In this document: positions 35,570-48,083 of the stretch, one piece after another
Numbering within the stretch: position 1 is the stretch's first letter
Layout: each line of letters begins with the position of its first letter
From: Dimorphilus gyrociliatus
Taxonomy: Eukaryota; Annelida; Polychaeta; Dinophilidae
NCBI GenBank assembly: GCA_904063045.1
Contig: CAJFCJ010000001.1
Location: forward strand, 2,549,501-2,613,500
DNA length: 64,000 nucleotides
Reading direction: 5' to 3'
Translations under genes and position numbers: made by a program
The notes under the pieces: model-generated
Database searches by the model: none
What the model was told of the DNA's origin: nothing
Seen by the model: only the letters and a program-made list of their open reading frames with translations

Positions 35570-36532
35570 CTAGTCTGGAAAACCTTTTCCGGGTTCGCAA
35601 ACTTGACGTATATTCATATTAATTCTTGAATCTTCTAAGTATTCTTTCGAATAAGCTCCTAATTCTTGATATCTTATGGAAGTTTCTTTGTTGTAAAATA
35701 CTTTTGGTACTGCATGATAAGCCTGCCTGCAATCATCTTGCGTTATCAGAATGTCTCCACTTCTGAGAAAAATTCCTATAGGCTTGATCTTTTTCGTTGT
35801 TCCACCAAGGAGGAAAATTGCAGGTTGACCAAAGCTTATAGAGATGAGAGGAGCTTTTTTATCGTACTCGGAATGATCTATATGAGCAGCAAGGGTTGAA
35901 TCTAAATGATAGTAGTTAACAATCGCTGCTTCAGCTTGATAGCTGCTTAAAAAGAATCATGAAATAAGCGATAAATTGTATTTGTTTAGAATCTTTGAAC
36001 TCTACCTAGATTTATATTCTATCGCTGAAATTATTACTTTTGTTAGATCATCCATGATTTTTGGGATGGGAGTATACGATTCTTTTATATAGACTTTTGT
36101 ATCCCAGTCGTGATGATAACCTAGAGTGGCCCATCTCAATTTTCTAAAAAGTTCAGTTTTGTAAATCATGGAGGGTACAGCATAATGGGCATCTAAATTG
36201 GTTTTATTTGGTTTTTCTGGGAAATCTTGTATGCATCGAGTGATCCATTCACTTTGTCCAATAGATGTAAAAGGATTATTTATAAATATCAGGCCTGGAA
36301 TCGATTGATTTTTCCATGCAACCCAGTTTGAGGATTGAAATCCTAAATAACTTATATTATCGCTCCCACAAAGATGAATTTTCTCCCATTCTTCAATATT
36401 ACACTCATTGTCAAAGTCTAAAACATCCTTTAAGCTAGGTTTAGGTTTTTTCATTTTATAATATTTGAAAACAGGCTTAAAGTTATCATCCCTTTCATTT
36501 GTTTCTGCTTCTTCCACGTGAGCTACAGCCAT
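35570..36532 (-). CDS. ALKBH1: AlkB homologue 1, Fe(II)/2-oxoglutarate dioxygenase
   Basis: Two exons, about 300 aa. Exon 1 (36532-36005) starts MAVAHVEEAE and contains the ALKBH1-like region LRWATLGYHHDWDTKVY. Exon 2 (about 35943-35570) holds the iron ligands HIDHSE (HxD) and the distal His (QAYHAVPKV). It also holds the paired Arg region for 2-oxoglutarate (DSRINMNIRQV). In animals the enzyme demethylates m1A in tRNA and makes f5C in mitochondrial tRNA; a DNA 6mA role is debated. Somewhat shorter than human ALKBH1 (389 aa), mainly at the C-terminus. All catalytic residues are visible, so it should be active. Confidence 0.88.
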
Positions 36533-36763
36533 CTGTCGGACTCGATTAGATTTGCTAATAAAAGTTTATTTTAAGGTATGGAAACCTATGAAAAAACTTT
36601 TTTTTAGCAACTAAAGTTAAATTTTATATAATATTATAAACAGATAGCGAATTATTAATTTGATACTCCGTGTTTTGGTTCCGGTCTGGTCGAACCGAAA
36701 GATCATCACTAAAACAATAGCTAATTTCGAGACTTTCTTGTAAAATTAAGAAAATTTCTAATC

Positions 36764-37392
36764 ATGGAAAGACAAGGAGTAGTTCGAGATGAAAAAACAG
36801 GTATTACTCAGAAAAAAATTAGATCTATTTTATTTAAATTTATCGTTATTGGTAACATTTTCGTAAGGTACTTTACTTTCGTTTAGGAGAACTGTATATA
36901 CCGGCCACGCAAAGACCCAATGGAACTTGGAGAAAGCCAATTCGAGTAAAAGAAGGGTATATACCTCCAGACGAAATGCCAGTATACCAAAACAGGGGAG
37001 TAAGATTTAGGAAAGAGCAAGAAAGTGCTCTGCCTCCAGGCCTCCATCTCGACAAACCAAGCTCAAACGAAAATAAAACGAAAAAGCCTAAGAAGAAAAA
37101 GAAGCAGCGAGAGGAGGAACCTTCCAAACCTAGTAGTAATGAACCGAAGAAAAAATCAACCGAAGATCCCAAACCTGAAGACGGATCTGAGGCAGCAGTA
37201 CAAGTTATTTCAGATGAGAAAAAATTAAGAAATTTAAAGAAAAAGCTAAAACAAACAGAAGAATTAGAGAATAAAATAAAGAGTGGAAATTTAGAAAAAC
37301 CAGATCCTGATCAAATAAAAAAGATTGAAAGAAAAGCTGATCTATTGTTGGAAATAGAAAAATTAGAAAAACTTCTAAATTCTACACTATAA
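36764..37392 (+). CDS. PYM1: PYM, partner of Y14 and Mago
   Basis: Two exons. Exon 1 ([13 protein letters not shown]) is split from the conserved [16 protein letters not shown] box by a short intron at about 36800-36885. This N-terminal box binds the Mago-Y14 heterodimer and is the family hallmark, followed by [11 protein letters not shown]. The middle is Lys/Glu-rich, with a basic run (KKPKKKKKQ) that would contact the ribosome, and the C-terminus is a coiled coil ([21 protein letters not shown]). About 180 aa, like animal PYM (about 204). It removes exon-junction complexes from spliced mRNA in the cytoplasm during translation. Confidence 0.93.
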
Positions 37393-37743
37393 CTATCTAA
37401 AATAAAGGTTTTTAAGATATTTGTATAAGATTTCAAATAAAATTTTTAATAGTTCTGTTGAATCAATTTATCAATAAATGTTTCTGCCAGTTAGTCTAAT
37501 GTATTATCAGATGTTACTTGATATGTTTAATAATGTAAATAATTAACTATATCTAATAATTTATTGAACGATAACTAAATGATACTTATTATTTATATAA
37601 TTATTTGCTATATTAATACAAGGCATTGAATTGAATTATCGCGCCATCAAATTAAAGTACATGGTGTTTTTACGCCATCTTGTGTCATTTGACGAAATAC
37701 TTCTTAACCAGTTTATTTAAGTATCGGTCTCACAACTTTTACC
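37393..37743. other. intergenic sequence
   Basis: About 350 bp, AT-rich, between PYM and DNAJC2. Nothing supported. Confidence 0.5.
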
Positions 37744-40106
37744 ATGACTTTATCGCTCATAAATATACCTTCAGCGGACGATTATTCAGCCCGAGAAATT
37801 AGAGAATGGGCACCAGGTAATATTAATTACTCAATATACATCTCTTTGAATCGTTAGTTCTTCTTAGGAACCACCGAAGTTGTAGTAGAACCTGTGGGAA
37901 AATGGTTTGAAACATATAACAACAGGCGTGCGAAATCTTCGCTATCTTTTGCTTCTGTAAAATCAACTACTTCTGAAGAAGAAGATAATGAAGAGGATAT
38001 AGAACTTTGTCCAGAGGATGACGATTATGTATTCAACAGAGATCCTGCCGAATGGAAGAAACAAGATCATTATAAAATATTAGGCCTAAGCAGACTGCGA
38101 TACAAGGCAACCGACAAGCATATTAAGTTAGCTTGTAAGTAGGCCTATTTGCACTTCAATACAAAATAGTAACCCAAAATACATTCCAGACAAGAAAAAA
38201 GTATTGCAACATCATCCGGATAAGCGGAAGGCTAGAGGAATACCAACAGAAAAAGCTGATGCAGATTTTAGTTGTATAACTAAAGGTTTGTTAATTATAT
38301 TCATTTTATTTTATATTTCTCCTCATACTTTGTTCTGTCAAACAGCGTATGAGATTCTAGGAAATCCAATTAAAAGAAGATCTTACGATAGTGTCGATCC
38401 AGCTTTCGACGATAGTGTACCCAATAGTAAAACAGTCACAAAAGAAACCTTTTATGAAACATACAGTCCTGTATTTGAGAGAAATGCAAGGTATATCGAT
38501 CTAAACATCCCTTATTCCCAATTCATTCGTTTGGATTTTAGGTGGTCTATTCGCAAAAAGGTGCCTTTAATTGGAGATGATAGCACACCTTACGAAGATG
38601 TTTGTGAATTTTATAACTTTTGGTTTGAGTTCAATTCTTGGAGAGAATTTTCGTATTTAGACGAGGAAGATGTCGATAAAGGAGAAAAGTAAGATTATCA
38701 AGCTTTTGTCAGCTATATCTATTAAATATTTCAACAAAATAGTCGAGATGAAAGGAGGTGGATAGAGAAGCAAAACAAGTCCGCTAGAAAGGAGAAAAGA
38801 AAAGAGGAGATGATGAGAATAAGATCACTTGTAGAAAGTGCGTACAACTTAGATCCTAGGGTTTTAAAACAGAAGGAAGAAGAAAAACAAAAGAAACTGG
38901 CTATAAAACAAGCTCGAAAGGAAGAGGTTAGAAAGCGCATAGAGGAAGAAAATAGGGTAAATAGTCTAAAATGTTGTAATGAACTAATAATTTAATAATA
39001 TCATTTAATGTGTAGAAAAAAAGGGAAGAAGAAGAACGGTTAGCCAAAATTAAAGAGGAAGAGGAGAAAAAAGTAAAAGCTGAAGAAGATAGATTGAAAA
39101 AAGAACGTGAAGCTATTCGTAACAAAACTAAGAAAGAAAGAAAAGCTCTTAGAAATATGGCAAAGGTAGGATTTCTGTTTTAAAAAAATTATAAATTGTG
39201 ATTATTGCTTTTTCACTTAGAATTTTGATTATTTCACTACGGAAGAATCACAAAGAGTTCACAATATGGCCGAAGTTGACAAATTAGCCGAATTGTTAGA
39301 ATTAACAAAATTACAAGAATTAAATACCGCTCTTTCATCCAAAAAAGAAAAAGATTTAGCCGCTGCTGAATTCTTCAAGTTTTCGAAAGAATTAAATGCA
39401 CGTCTAGACGAGGAAAAACGAAAACAAATTGAAGACTCTCAAAAGTCAGCTGACTACAGTTCTGAGTCTAAATCTAATCGAAACTGGTCTCCAGAAGATT
39501 GTACAGCATTGGTAAAGGCTGTGAATCTATTTCCAGCAGGCACAAATAAAAGGTAAGGTTTTTTTTTTGCTCAAATATAGACACCGAATATAAATTTAGT
39601 ACTTCTTAAAAAATAGGTGGGAAGTCGTTGCCCAATATGTTAATGAACATGGAAAAGGAAAGTTTAATGCAAAAGAAGTATTGGCTAAAGCCAAATCCAT
39701 GCAAAAACTAGGTAAGGGTAATTTTTATTAATATATATGTAGTATACGTTAATTTTTGTTTCTTGAAGATCCTAACCAAAAGAAAGAAGTCAACGCTAGA
39801 GCTTACGAAAATTTCGATAAAACTGTTAAAGATGTTAATTCAAAGCCTGGTGGTGGTATCAGTCAGAGATACGAAACTGTTGCAGAGCAACAAATTGCCG
39901 AAAGGGGTACAAATCCCTCTCCATGGTCAGCTAGTGAACAGAAACTATTGGAACATGCTTTGAAAACATATCCTGCTTCTACACCAAATCGTTGGGATGC
40001 AATTGCTTCAACAATACCCAACAGAAGTAAGAAAGATTGCATACAGAGATGTAAAGAATTAGCCGAAATGGTAAGAGCTAAGAAAGCAGCAACCAGCAAA
40101 TCATAA
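37744..40106 (+). CDS. DNAJC2: DNAJC2 / zuotin-type ribosome-associated co-chaperone
   Basis: Starts at ATG 37744 ([13 protein letters not shown]). The J domain begins [18 protein letters not shown] and contains the HPD motif (LQHHPDKRK) after an intron. The zuotin homology region follows ([14 protein letters not shown]), then a long charged helical segment rich in Glu and Lys. Two C-terminal SANT/Myb domains come last ([14 protein letters not shown] and [14 protein letters not shown], the latter ending [14 protein letters not shown]). The length is close to human DNAJC2 (621 aa). With an Hsp70-like partner it forms the ribosome-associated complex at the exit tunnel; the SANT domains support its chromatin role. 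Exons are short, and all joins that I checked are in phase. Confidence 0.93.
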
Positions 40107-40506
40107 TTTCCTTGAAGAAGTTTAAATTAGGATGTTTGTTATCTCTTTTGAAGAGCTTTATATATAAATCATTTTATATGATATAAATAAATCCTTTATA
40201 ATAAATCAGTCTTTCTGTAATAAATTATTATTCACATTATTTGTCCTGAAGTGAATTGAACCTTTGCTTCCAATTAAATAGCAAAAATTTCGTCCATCTT
40301 ATTTTTATTTTGGACCTAAACACGAGCATAAATTACTTTCTTTTGGTGAATCATAATTAAAAATTGCTGTATTTTTTATAATATTCGCTGTGTTAGTTAA
40401 AATATAATGCTTATATAAAAAGTAGATCAATCAGTTTTATTAAGATTCCTTTTTTTTTGACGTTTTTTTAAAGTGTTAGTTATATCTTGCTAGCACTTTT
40501 TTAAAC
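40107..40506. other. convergent intergenic sequence
   Basis: About 400 bp of 3' sequence between DNAJC2 and the acetyl-CoA synthetase gene, with AATAAA-like signals near 40187. No gene seen. Confidence 0.5.
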
Positions 40507-43245
40507 CTATTTCGTTCTCATCATATTCTTATGACTTTCAACAAGTTGGGAAACTGATTCAGGATCGGCTAGAGTTGATATATCACCCAATTCATCTTCT
40601 TTATTGGCTGCAATTTTTCTCAGAATTCGTCTCATAATCTTCCCAGATCTTGTTTTTGGCAGTGCTGACGTAATCTTAAAAGAGTGAAAAAAGTTTTCAT
40701 AGTATCTAATAAGACAATGTAACAATTTTTAATACCAGTATAAAATCAGGGACAGCGTAAGAAGCAATTTTAGTTTTTACAACTTTCTTTAAATCATCTA
40801 TAATTTCTTCTGGGGTTTCTTTTATTGACTCCTTCAAGCTTACAAATGCGTAGATTCCTTCGCCTTTAAGTTCGTGTGGGAATCCAACAACTGCTGTCTC
40901 GCTTACATCCTTGTGTTCATCCATGGCATCTTCAATTTCGGCGGTACCCAATCTATGGCCTGAAACGTTTATAACATCATCCATTCTACCGGTTATTTGA
41001 TAATAGCCATTAGAGTGTCTGTGAGCACCATCTCCCGAAAAGTATACACCATCCGATAATCTAAAGTAAGTTTCAACAAATCTCTTTGAATCGCCATAAA
41101 TTGTTCTAGCCATCCCTGGCCAGGGAGTAGCCAAACATAAAGCACCTTCAACGTCATTTCCCGATTGTATTTTACCATCATTTCCCACGATACATGGTTG
41201 TTGTCCCAAAAATGGACGCATTGGCATACCACCTTCGATATGAGCACCAGGAGCAGATGGCCGAGGAGTTATTGATATACCTCCCGTTTCAGTTTGCCAC
41301 CATGTATCGACAACATCGCATCTCTTTTCTCCAACAACTGTATGGAACCATGACCATGCTTCGTGATTTAGGGGTTCACCAACACAGCCAAGAGTTTTTA
41401 ATGAACTTCTGTCGTACTTTGTAACGAAAGAATCATCGTATCTATAAAACGCACAAAGAATTTTAGAATACTAACAATTCTTTCCTATCCTACGTGTTCA
41501 ACTAACCTTAAAAGAAGACGTAAAGCAGTTGGTGAACCATAAAATTGATTAATTTTCAATCTCTCAACCATTTCCCAATATCTTCCAGGGTCCGGATAAG
41601 TCGGAACACTCTCAAAGATTACAGTAGTTGCTCCATTACAGAGAGGACCATATACAACGTACGAATGACCCGTAATCCAACCGATATCCGCTACACAGCC
41701 AAATATATCACCAGGTTGATAATTAAAAACAGTTTGTTGGGTGAACGAAGCATAAAGAAGATAGCCACCAATTGAATGAGCAATTCCTTTTGGCTTGCCC
41801 GTAGAACCGGAAGTATAAAGGATAAACAATAGATCTTCGCTGTCGAGGATAGCTGCCTTGTGAACCGGACTGGCCTTAGACATTTGCTAAAGAATTATAT
41901 ATATAGATATATATATATATATTAATTGAATATCTCAATTCTTATGATAATTCAAATATAAAAAAGATATTTCTAACCTCTTCTAAGCAAATATCGAGTG
42001 AACTTTTTGATACTTCGTTACCGGTTCTTTTGTAAACAAATACTCGTTTTACACAATGACTGTTCTTTACAGCTTCATCAACGGTTTTTTTTAAACTGAT
42101 AAGTTTTCCTCCTCTAACACCTTCATCAGCGGTTATAACCGTTTCAGCATTAGCTATTAAAGGGATTAGAATAAAGTAGTTGAATAAAGAAATTCGTATT
42201 ATTGTCAATTTATACCATCGACTATTCTCGAAGCTAAAGCTTCGGCGCTAAATCCAGCAAAGACCACAGAGTGTACAGCTCCTATTCTTGCGCATGCCAT
42301 CATAGCTTCAATTGCCATTGGAGAAACTGGCATGTAAATAACAACCCTATCGCCTTTCTTAATACCATGACTTTCAAGAGTATTGGCCATTTTACAAGTT
42401 TGTTCGTGTAACTCTTTATAAGTGATGTTAACTTGGGTACCGGGTTCATCTTTCTCCCAAATAAGGGCAATTCTATCTGGATTTTCTTGAGCATGTCTTT
42501 CTACGCAATTAACTGTAGATTAAAGAATAGGCGGAAAGTTAAAAGGTGTTTATTTACTAAAGAGATTTATTTATCTATCGAAAAGTAATAAGAATAATAA
42601 GAAAAGCTTCGGAGAAGTGTTTATCAACAATGTATAGACAATAGAATTTGTACTGAACTACATTCGAATGGATAAGAGATTTATTTTCAAGATAAAGAGA
42701 TTATGTTTGCTTAAATGAAATGAAACAGATTCTATTCAAAGAATGCCAATTTTTCAAACAAATGTTAACAATTTCCTTTTTAGTTTTTAGCAAATATTTA
42801 AAAATTTCTTTTATGCGAATTTTCTCATTGAATTGCCAAATATTCAATTTGCGAAAGATAAGCTTTAAAGTTTTATTAATTATATAGATGGCGCTGTATT
42901 CATTAAATAAACGCGAAAGTAAAAAGCTAATTAAGTTAAAATTAATAACTTACCAGCTGCATTTAATTGTCCGCCATCAAACCAACGTGCTTGACCTTCT
43001 GATAGGTTGCAATCGCTGACGGTTTCAAAAGGTTTTTGCCAACTTAATCTTGATTTAGCTAAAGTTCCCCAAAATTCATCTGTATTTTTCAAACTAAAGG
43101 CATATAAATCATCGTAGGATGAAATTTCTGGATGATTTTCGAATTCTGGAATGAAAGTAGAGCATATATTAGATGCTCTTCGCTGAACTGTTCTTAAAAC
43201 TCTATGTTCTTTTGCAAATTTGGTAATTATTCTTATTAAAGCCAT
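40507..43245 (-). CDS. acetyl-CoA synthetase, AMP-forming, mitochondrial type
   Basis: Starts at ATG 43245 ([14 protein letters not shown]), an Arg/Lys-rich, acid-poor presequence that suggests mitochondrial targeting as in ACSS1. Seven or so exons follow. Motifs in order: [18 protein letters not shown], the P-loop-like [34 protein letters not shown], then [29 protein letters not shown] (given here as separate motifs: [20 protein letters not shown]). The C-terminal domain has [14 protein letters not shown] with the catalytic, acetylation-regulated Lys. It converts acetate, ATP and CoA to acetyl-CoA, AMP and PPi. Length about 650 aa, as in ACSS1/2. The ACSS1-versus-ACSS2 assignment rests on the presequence only. 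A 420-nt intron (42530-42952) holds nothing visible. Confidence 0.9.
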
Positions 43246-43414
43246 GGGCGGGACGTAACCTTCACCTTTATTGCACCAGTGGTGACATCTGAATGTGGCC
43301 TTGTTACCATCGCGACAACAGAGTTGTAGCAACCGAGTAGATTTACAGCGGGGTTTCTTAATTCCGGTTTAAGAGTTAATATAGAGCTGCATTTTCAATA
43401 ACTCACCGTAAAAA
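43246..43414. promoter_or_regulatory. short divergent promoter, acetyl-CoA synthetase and CFAP77
   Basis: 169 bp separate the start codons on opposite strands. A shared promoter is inferred from spacing only. Confidence 0.45.
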
Positions 43415-45180
43415 ATGGCTGCAACAACTTTTGAGCATACAGCAACAGGATTATTGGGTGATAAGCGGGATACGATGTTATTCAATCAACTTCACTTGAG
43501 AGTAAGTTCTTAATTTTGACCAAACTTTCATTTCGTTCATGAAAAGTAAAATTTAGGATGAAGTGGGTAAAGCAACTCGTCACGGTTATAGTCATAACCC
43601 TCCAGAGAACTATAGATATGGTATTTGTATGAATGTTAAAGAAGGAGGAGTAAGGGACTGTAAGTATATCGATATTTATTTATATGTTAGCAATAAACAT
43701 TCTCTATTATTAATCAATATATTTCAAATATACGTTTATTGTGATCTAAGAATATGAAAAGTTATCTTTATCACTGTTTATAATTTCTTTTAGTTCAATT
43801 TTTTTGATTGTCAAATGGCTCTCTTTTCGCCATTAATATCTAAAAGATTATAGGCTGTTCAATGACCCTTCTACCACTCTGACTTTAGCATTAATCCGCT
43901 TTTGTATCATTAAAAATTTATTATGGTATTTATCCTCCTGATTATATGATTTTTCCATCAACGTATAATAATTGAATGTCTCTTTTACTAATCCTAAGGT
44001 TTCTTCTATAACTTTCTTATTTATATATATTCTATAAATAGCTGCTTAAGTATATCATCTATTTCTATAAGTTTGGTTTATATATACTGTATATATATAT
44101 ATAAATATATATATTATTTTACAGCTTTGACTTGGTCAAGCCACCTTCCAAGTTTAACAGGAAGTGGAAAGAACAAAAAATCAAGGACTAGAAGAGACTT
44201 TGAATCTTTAAACAAAGGAGCAGTTTCTGCTGGATTAGTTAGCGAGAAGGGTCAATACGCTTATAGAGCCACTCACGATGCTAGAAGACCTATTGATGAT
44301 GACGTAACTGCGAATAGAAAAGCAGGCAAACCAAAAATTCCTGATATGACTTTTGGTATGCCAGTTAGGCCTAGCACTCCCATTTATGAGGTAATGTTTT
44401 TATGCTTTAAAATAGTAATCTTTAATTTTAATATATTTAAATAGGTAATAGAACATAAATTTCAAGACCTTTGGATTAGAGATCAAATGAGTCAAACTAA
44501 AGCTAAGAAAGTTGCAGAAAGAGCAGCAGTAAGTTTGAATAACACACCTTATTTTTAACTAGAACAACTTGTTTTTAAACAATCCTTATTCCGAAATTAG
44601 TTAGGTCTATATTCAGAAGATCAGGTAAACATTTTAAATGGAAAGGATTGACGCAAAATAACGCTTGTTTTACAAATACGTATTTTAATAATTATATCTA
44701 ATCTTGGTTATTTTGTTTGTTTGTTTAAACTTCTAACATGAAAAGAATTGGAAAAGTTTTTATGAGAGAAAATAACATATGAAGACATAAACTATATATT
44801 TATTGTTTATTTTTTTTTTGTCGTTTCTTAATGCTTATCTTTCTTTAATTATATTTTATCTCTATAAATAGAAACTTAAACCTGGACAAATCAATGATAC
44901 AAGAACTTCAATGCTGAGACAACATCAAGTTGCCGTTGATCCTGCTCCATTATGGCAAATGAAGAAATTCAGCAAAAGTGCTAAACCTCATTTGAATACA
45001 TTTAGGTGTGTAATAGAAAACTCTTAGTGTATTAATTTTCAATATATTATTTCTGTTAAACATAGAAATGAAAGAGCAAAGCAAAATGCGTTTAAGCATC
45101 AAACCTACGATGGAGTACCAAGAAAAGGTTTGACTCATCAAGGTGTATACGAAACTGGAGGTGATTATATGAAAGAATAG
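43415..45180 (+). CDS. CFAP77: cilia- and flagella-associated protein 77
   Basis: Starts at ATG 43415 (MAATTFEHTATGLLGDKRD). Conserved blocks are RDTMLFNQLHLR, PPENYRYGICMN, LTWSSHLPS, FESLNKGAVSAGLV, TFGMPVRPSTPIYEV, TRTSMLRQHQ and the basic end FKHQTYDGVPRKG. The last exon stops at 45180. These match the CFAP77 (C9orf171) family, a microtubule inner protein in the B-tubule of axonemal doublets. About 255 aa, near human (284). Two larger introns (about 43660-44123 and 44529-44870) hold AT repeats and no gene. Its presence fits an animal with motile cilia. Confidence 0.85.
44087..44120. repeat. AT microsatellite in CFAP77 intron
   Basis: Imperfect (TA)n just before the acceptor of the third coding exon. 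Confidence 0.7.
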
Positions 45181-45344
45181 AAAGAAAAGGCACTGGTATA
45201 CATAAAAAAAAGTCCTCAATGCTTTTGGCTGGAAATTTTTTTCTCACATTTTAAGATTTTTGATTAAATGTATTATAAACACGAAAATAATATAAAATTT
45301 TAGTTATTTTATATTTATATATATATATGGATATATACATATAT

Positions 45345-45386
<42 letters not shown>

Positions 45387-45838
45387 AATTGTTTAAACAT
45401 ACTTCACAATAGTTATAGCAATAATTTTATCCCTTATCTTTTCTTTATCTCTCTGCAGTTACGCGTTTGCCCTGATACTGATTTTTTTTCTATCATTAGA
45501 CTGATTGGTTCTTTGATAAACCAATCAAATAGCTTTATTATAGCGTTTTGTATACAAAAGTAACGAAAGAAAAAAAATATTATCATTTCTGTTTGTCGAA
45601 TAATCGTCCTTCCTTTGTTTTATATCTTGAAAAGTGCCAGAGAAACAGTTTGCGTTTCCAACTATTCAGTATTGTAAATACGTTTTTTTCAGTTAGCTAT
45701 ACTGAAAAGAAAAACTTACTAAGTATTCTAATAAATACAGCTTTTAATTTTCATATCCATTGAAATAAATCAATAATCTATTCATTACTATGCTTTACAG
45801 TAGATTGATTAATCAATAATATATTAATTTCAATTATT
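45181..45838. other. convergent intergenic region
   Basis: About 660 bp between CFAP77 and the pseudouridine synthase gene. It contains the TA repeat. ORFs here (for example 45548-45763) look like chance. Confidence 0.5.
45351..45384. repeat. (TA)n microsatellite
   Basis: An uninterrupted run of about 17 TA dinucleotides in the intergenic region after CFAP77; the 45301-45350 flank is also TA-rich. Confidence 0.9.
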
Positions 45839-47562
45839 TTATATAGTTTTATCTTCTCCTTCTTCTGATTTAGAATTATTTAATTTTTCTAGATCGGCCC
45901 AAAATGGAAGATCCGTTGAGTATTTCCAATTGGGTCCCTTTTTAATTAAAAATATGATTATTATAAAAAAAAAGCCTTATTTAAATATTAGCCAAATAAA
46001 CAAACCTCATAAGATAAGGCATGTAAATACATTATCAATTCGTCTGGTAGTGGATCTCGTGAAGGATGAAGGCACTCTTGACAGTTTTCATCAAATTTTC
46101 CTGAAGTTTCAATTCTTTTTCGTTTTGTTTGAGCCTCATCACTATCGGTCATCAGAAATCTTCTACTACTATGCTCTTTTTCAAGACGTTCTAATAATAA
46201 TTCATTTGACTGTCCAAAATTCCCATTACGACCTTTTTCAGGTCCCCAATTCGGTGTATTGTATAATTTATCATTAGTAATAGGATATCCTAAATATTGA
46301 AGATGCACTCGGATTTGATGGGTCCGTCCGGTTTTTGGCCAGCCTAAATTTGATAATATTAAAAATAAACATTATTATAATTCGAATAAATCGATTAAAA
46401 CTTACATTTGACTATACTTAACTTCCCATTAGTAGCAATTCGCTCAAAAACCGTAAAAGCTTCTTTACCTTCTTTCGTTGCATACTGAAGGCCTAATTTA
46501 TACGAGAGAACTCCTAAGGGCTCTTTACACTCAACTTTGCCAGTTGGAAATTCTCCATCCACACAACAAATATACTCTTTTTTAACCTTGCGCTCTTGAA
46601 TAGCTGTTATAATTTCTCTCGTTTTAATATCGTTCTTACAAAAGATATAGATACCAGACGTTAATCTATCTAGACGGTAGACGGCTAAATCAAAAATAAA
46701 TAAGCTAATGCTGTATTTCATAATTAAAAATACTGTTGAAACTACTTACTTCTCAAATTTTTATAGCCGTTGAGTTTCCTCATCATGAATGTTAAACTGT
46801 TGTGACGATATCGACCGCAAGGATGAACTGGAATAGAAGAAGGCTTATCTATCACAACAACTTCGTCGTCTTCGAAAACAATGTTTAGGTCTCCTCCTCG
46901 TACGGGAACTTCGTGACGATGAATTGTATTTTCAACATAATCCCCTTGTCTAAGAACATAATCAGCTGCAACAGGTTCACCATTTACTCTCACCCTTCCT
47001 TGCTCAAGTGCTTTAATCTAATTTAATTTCAAATTTTTATTGAACAGTTATGATTTGCTAATAATGTGATTGTTTTTACTTTATCATGAGGGTTATCTTG
47101 CCGAAATTCAGTTTCAAAAACATCCATTAAAGTTCTACCGAACCATCTACCTTTAGCATAAGCTGCAAATGTAAAATAGTACGGGTGAACTTTTCTTAAA
47201 CCATTTTCTTCGAAATATTCTGATTCTTCTAACCAATCGTCATTAAAATCGACGTCTTTTCCTATCTTTTCTTGACGACGTTTTTCTAATCGTATCTTTT
47301 TTTTCTCTTCTTTTAATAAGAGCTAAAGTTGAATATAACGTTAAATTTATCCACCTTTAAAACTTGACAAAAAGTTTTATACCTTACGTTGAGACCTTTT
47401 TGTCATATTATTATCTTTAGTATTGTCTGCATCTTTAGTCTCTGGTTCAGACATAATTTTTGTTGAAAATTTGAACGTAATTAGTAAATTTGGAGTGAAA
47501 GGAATTCTAAACTGTTTATTAAAATTTGAAAAACGTGTTATTTGTGCAATACATCTTATCAT
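45839..47562 (-). CDS. RPUSD2: RPUSD2-like RNA pseudouridine synthase
   Basis: The minus-strand gene has several exons, about 500 aa. An S4-like region (VRVNGEPVAADYVLRQGDY) precedes the RluA-family catalytic domain: VFEDDEVVVIDKPSSIPVHP, then the YRLDRLTSG motif with the catalytic Asp, and WPKTGRTHQIRVHLQYLGYPI. The N-terminal domain (YYFTFAAYAKGRWFGRTLMDVF) is typical of animal RPUSD2 / yeast PUS9. A start at 47454 (MSEPET) gives the cytosolic form. An upstream in-frame ATG at 47562 adds a basic, acid-free leader (MIRCIAQITRFSNFNKQF) like a mitochondrial presequence. PUS9/RIB2-type enzymes modify tRNA position 32 in mitochondria or cytosol, so dual targeting is plausible. The stop at 45839 follows an acidic tail. 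Confidence 0.88.
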
Positions 47563-48083
47563 CGCTCAAATTGCGAAACATTCTTAAATAACCAGTTTTT
47601 ATTTTATTAGCACTTATTGCCTCTACTTGACCCCAATCCTGTCCCAAGAGGCAGTAAAAGTTTTTGACAACATTTAAAATCTAAAACAAAACTTATTTAC
47701 TTGATTATCAATAAAATGCATTTACTTAACTAATCAAATCTTATTGCAAATTATATTAATTGCATTTACTCATATTTTTATCTGTAACATTAATACTACA
47801 ATTATAGCGATTGATTAATCAGCATAGTAATCATTTTTATTATAATCTCTACTTAAATATCTAAAACAAAAACTATATATCTAAAATTGTTCCTCATAAA
47901 ATGACAATATCCTTTTCTTACTGACTTGTGACTCTATAAATGACACTTTATAGATTGAACATTTTGTTTTTTAGTACTGAGGGATGGGGCAGGGGGGATG
48001 AATTATATTCATTTAACATTAATCTTTCTCTCAATCAGAGACATTTAGAAACAAAAATTAAATAAGTAATTCAGTATTTATTC
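47563..48083. other. intergenic sequence
   Basis: About 520 bp between the RPUSD2-like start and the PLPP6-like stop, both on minus. Nothing supported except AT-rich promoter sequence and a small G-rich patch (about 47985-47998). Confidence 0.5.

Noticed and set aside
36873-37172. 99-codon minus ORF, hydrophobic and Gly/Ser-rich
   Set aside because: Antisense shadow of the Lys/Glu-rich PYM exon.
40993-41424. ORFs on both strands over the acetyl-CoA synthetase
   Set aside because: Other-frame shadows of the conserved enzyme exons.
44950-45219. 89-codon minus ORF with a signal-like start
   Set aside because: Antisense to CFAP77 exons, which are clearly coding.
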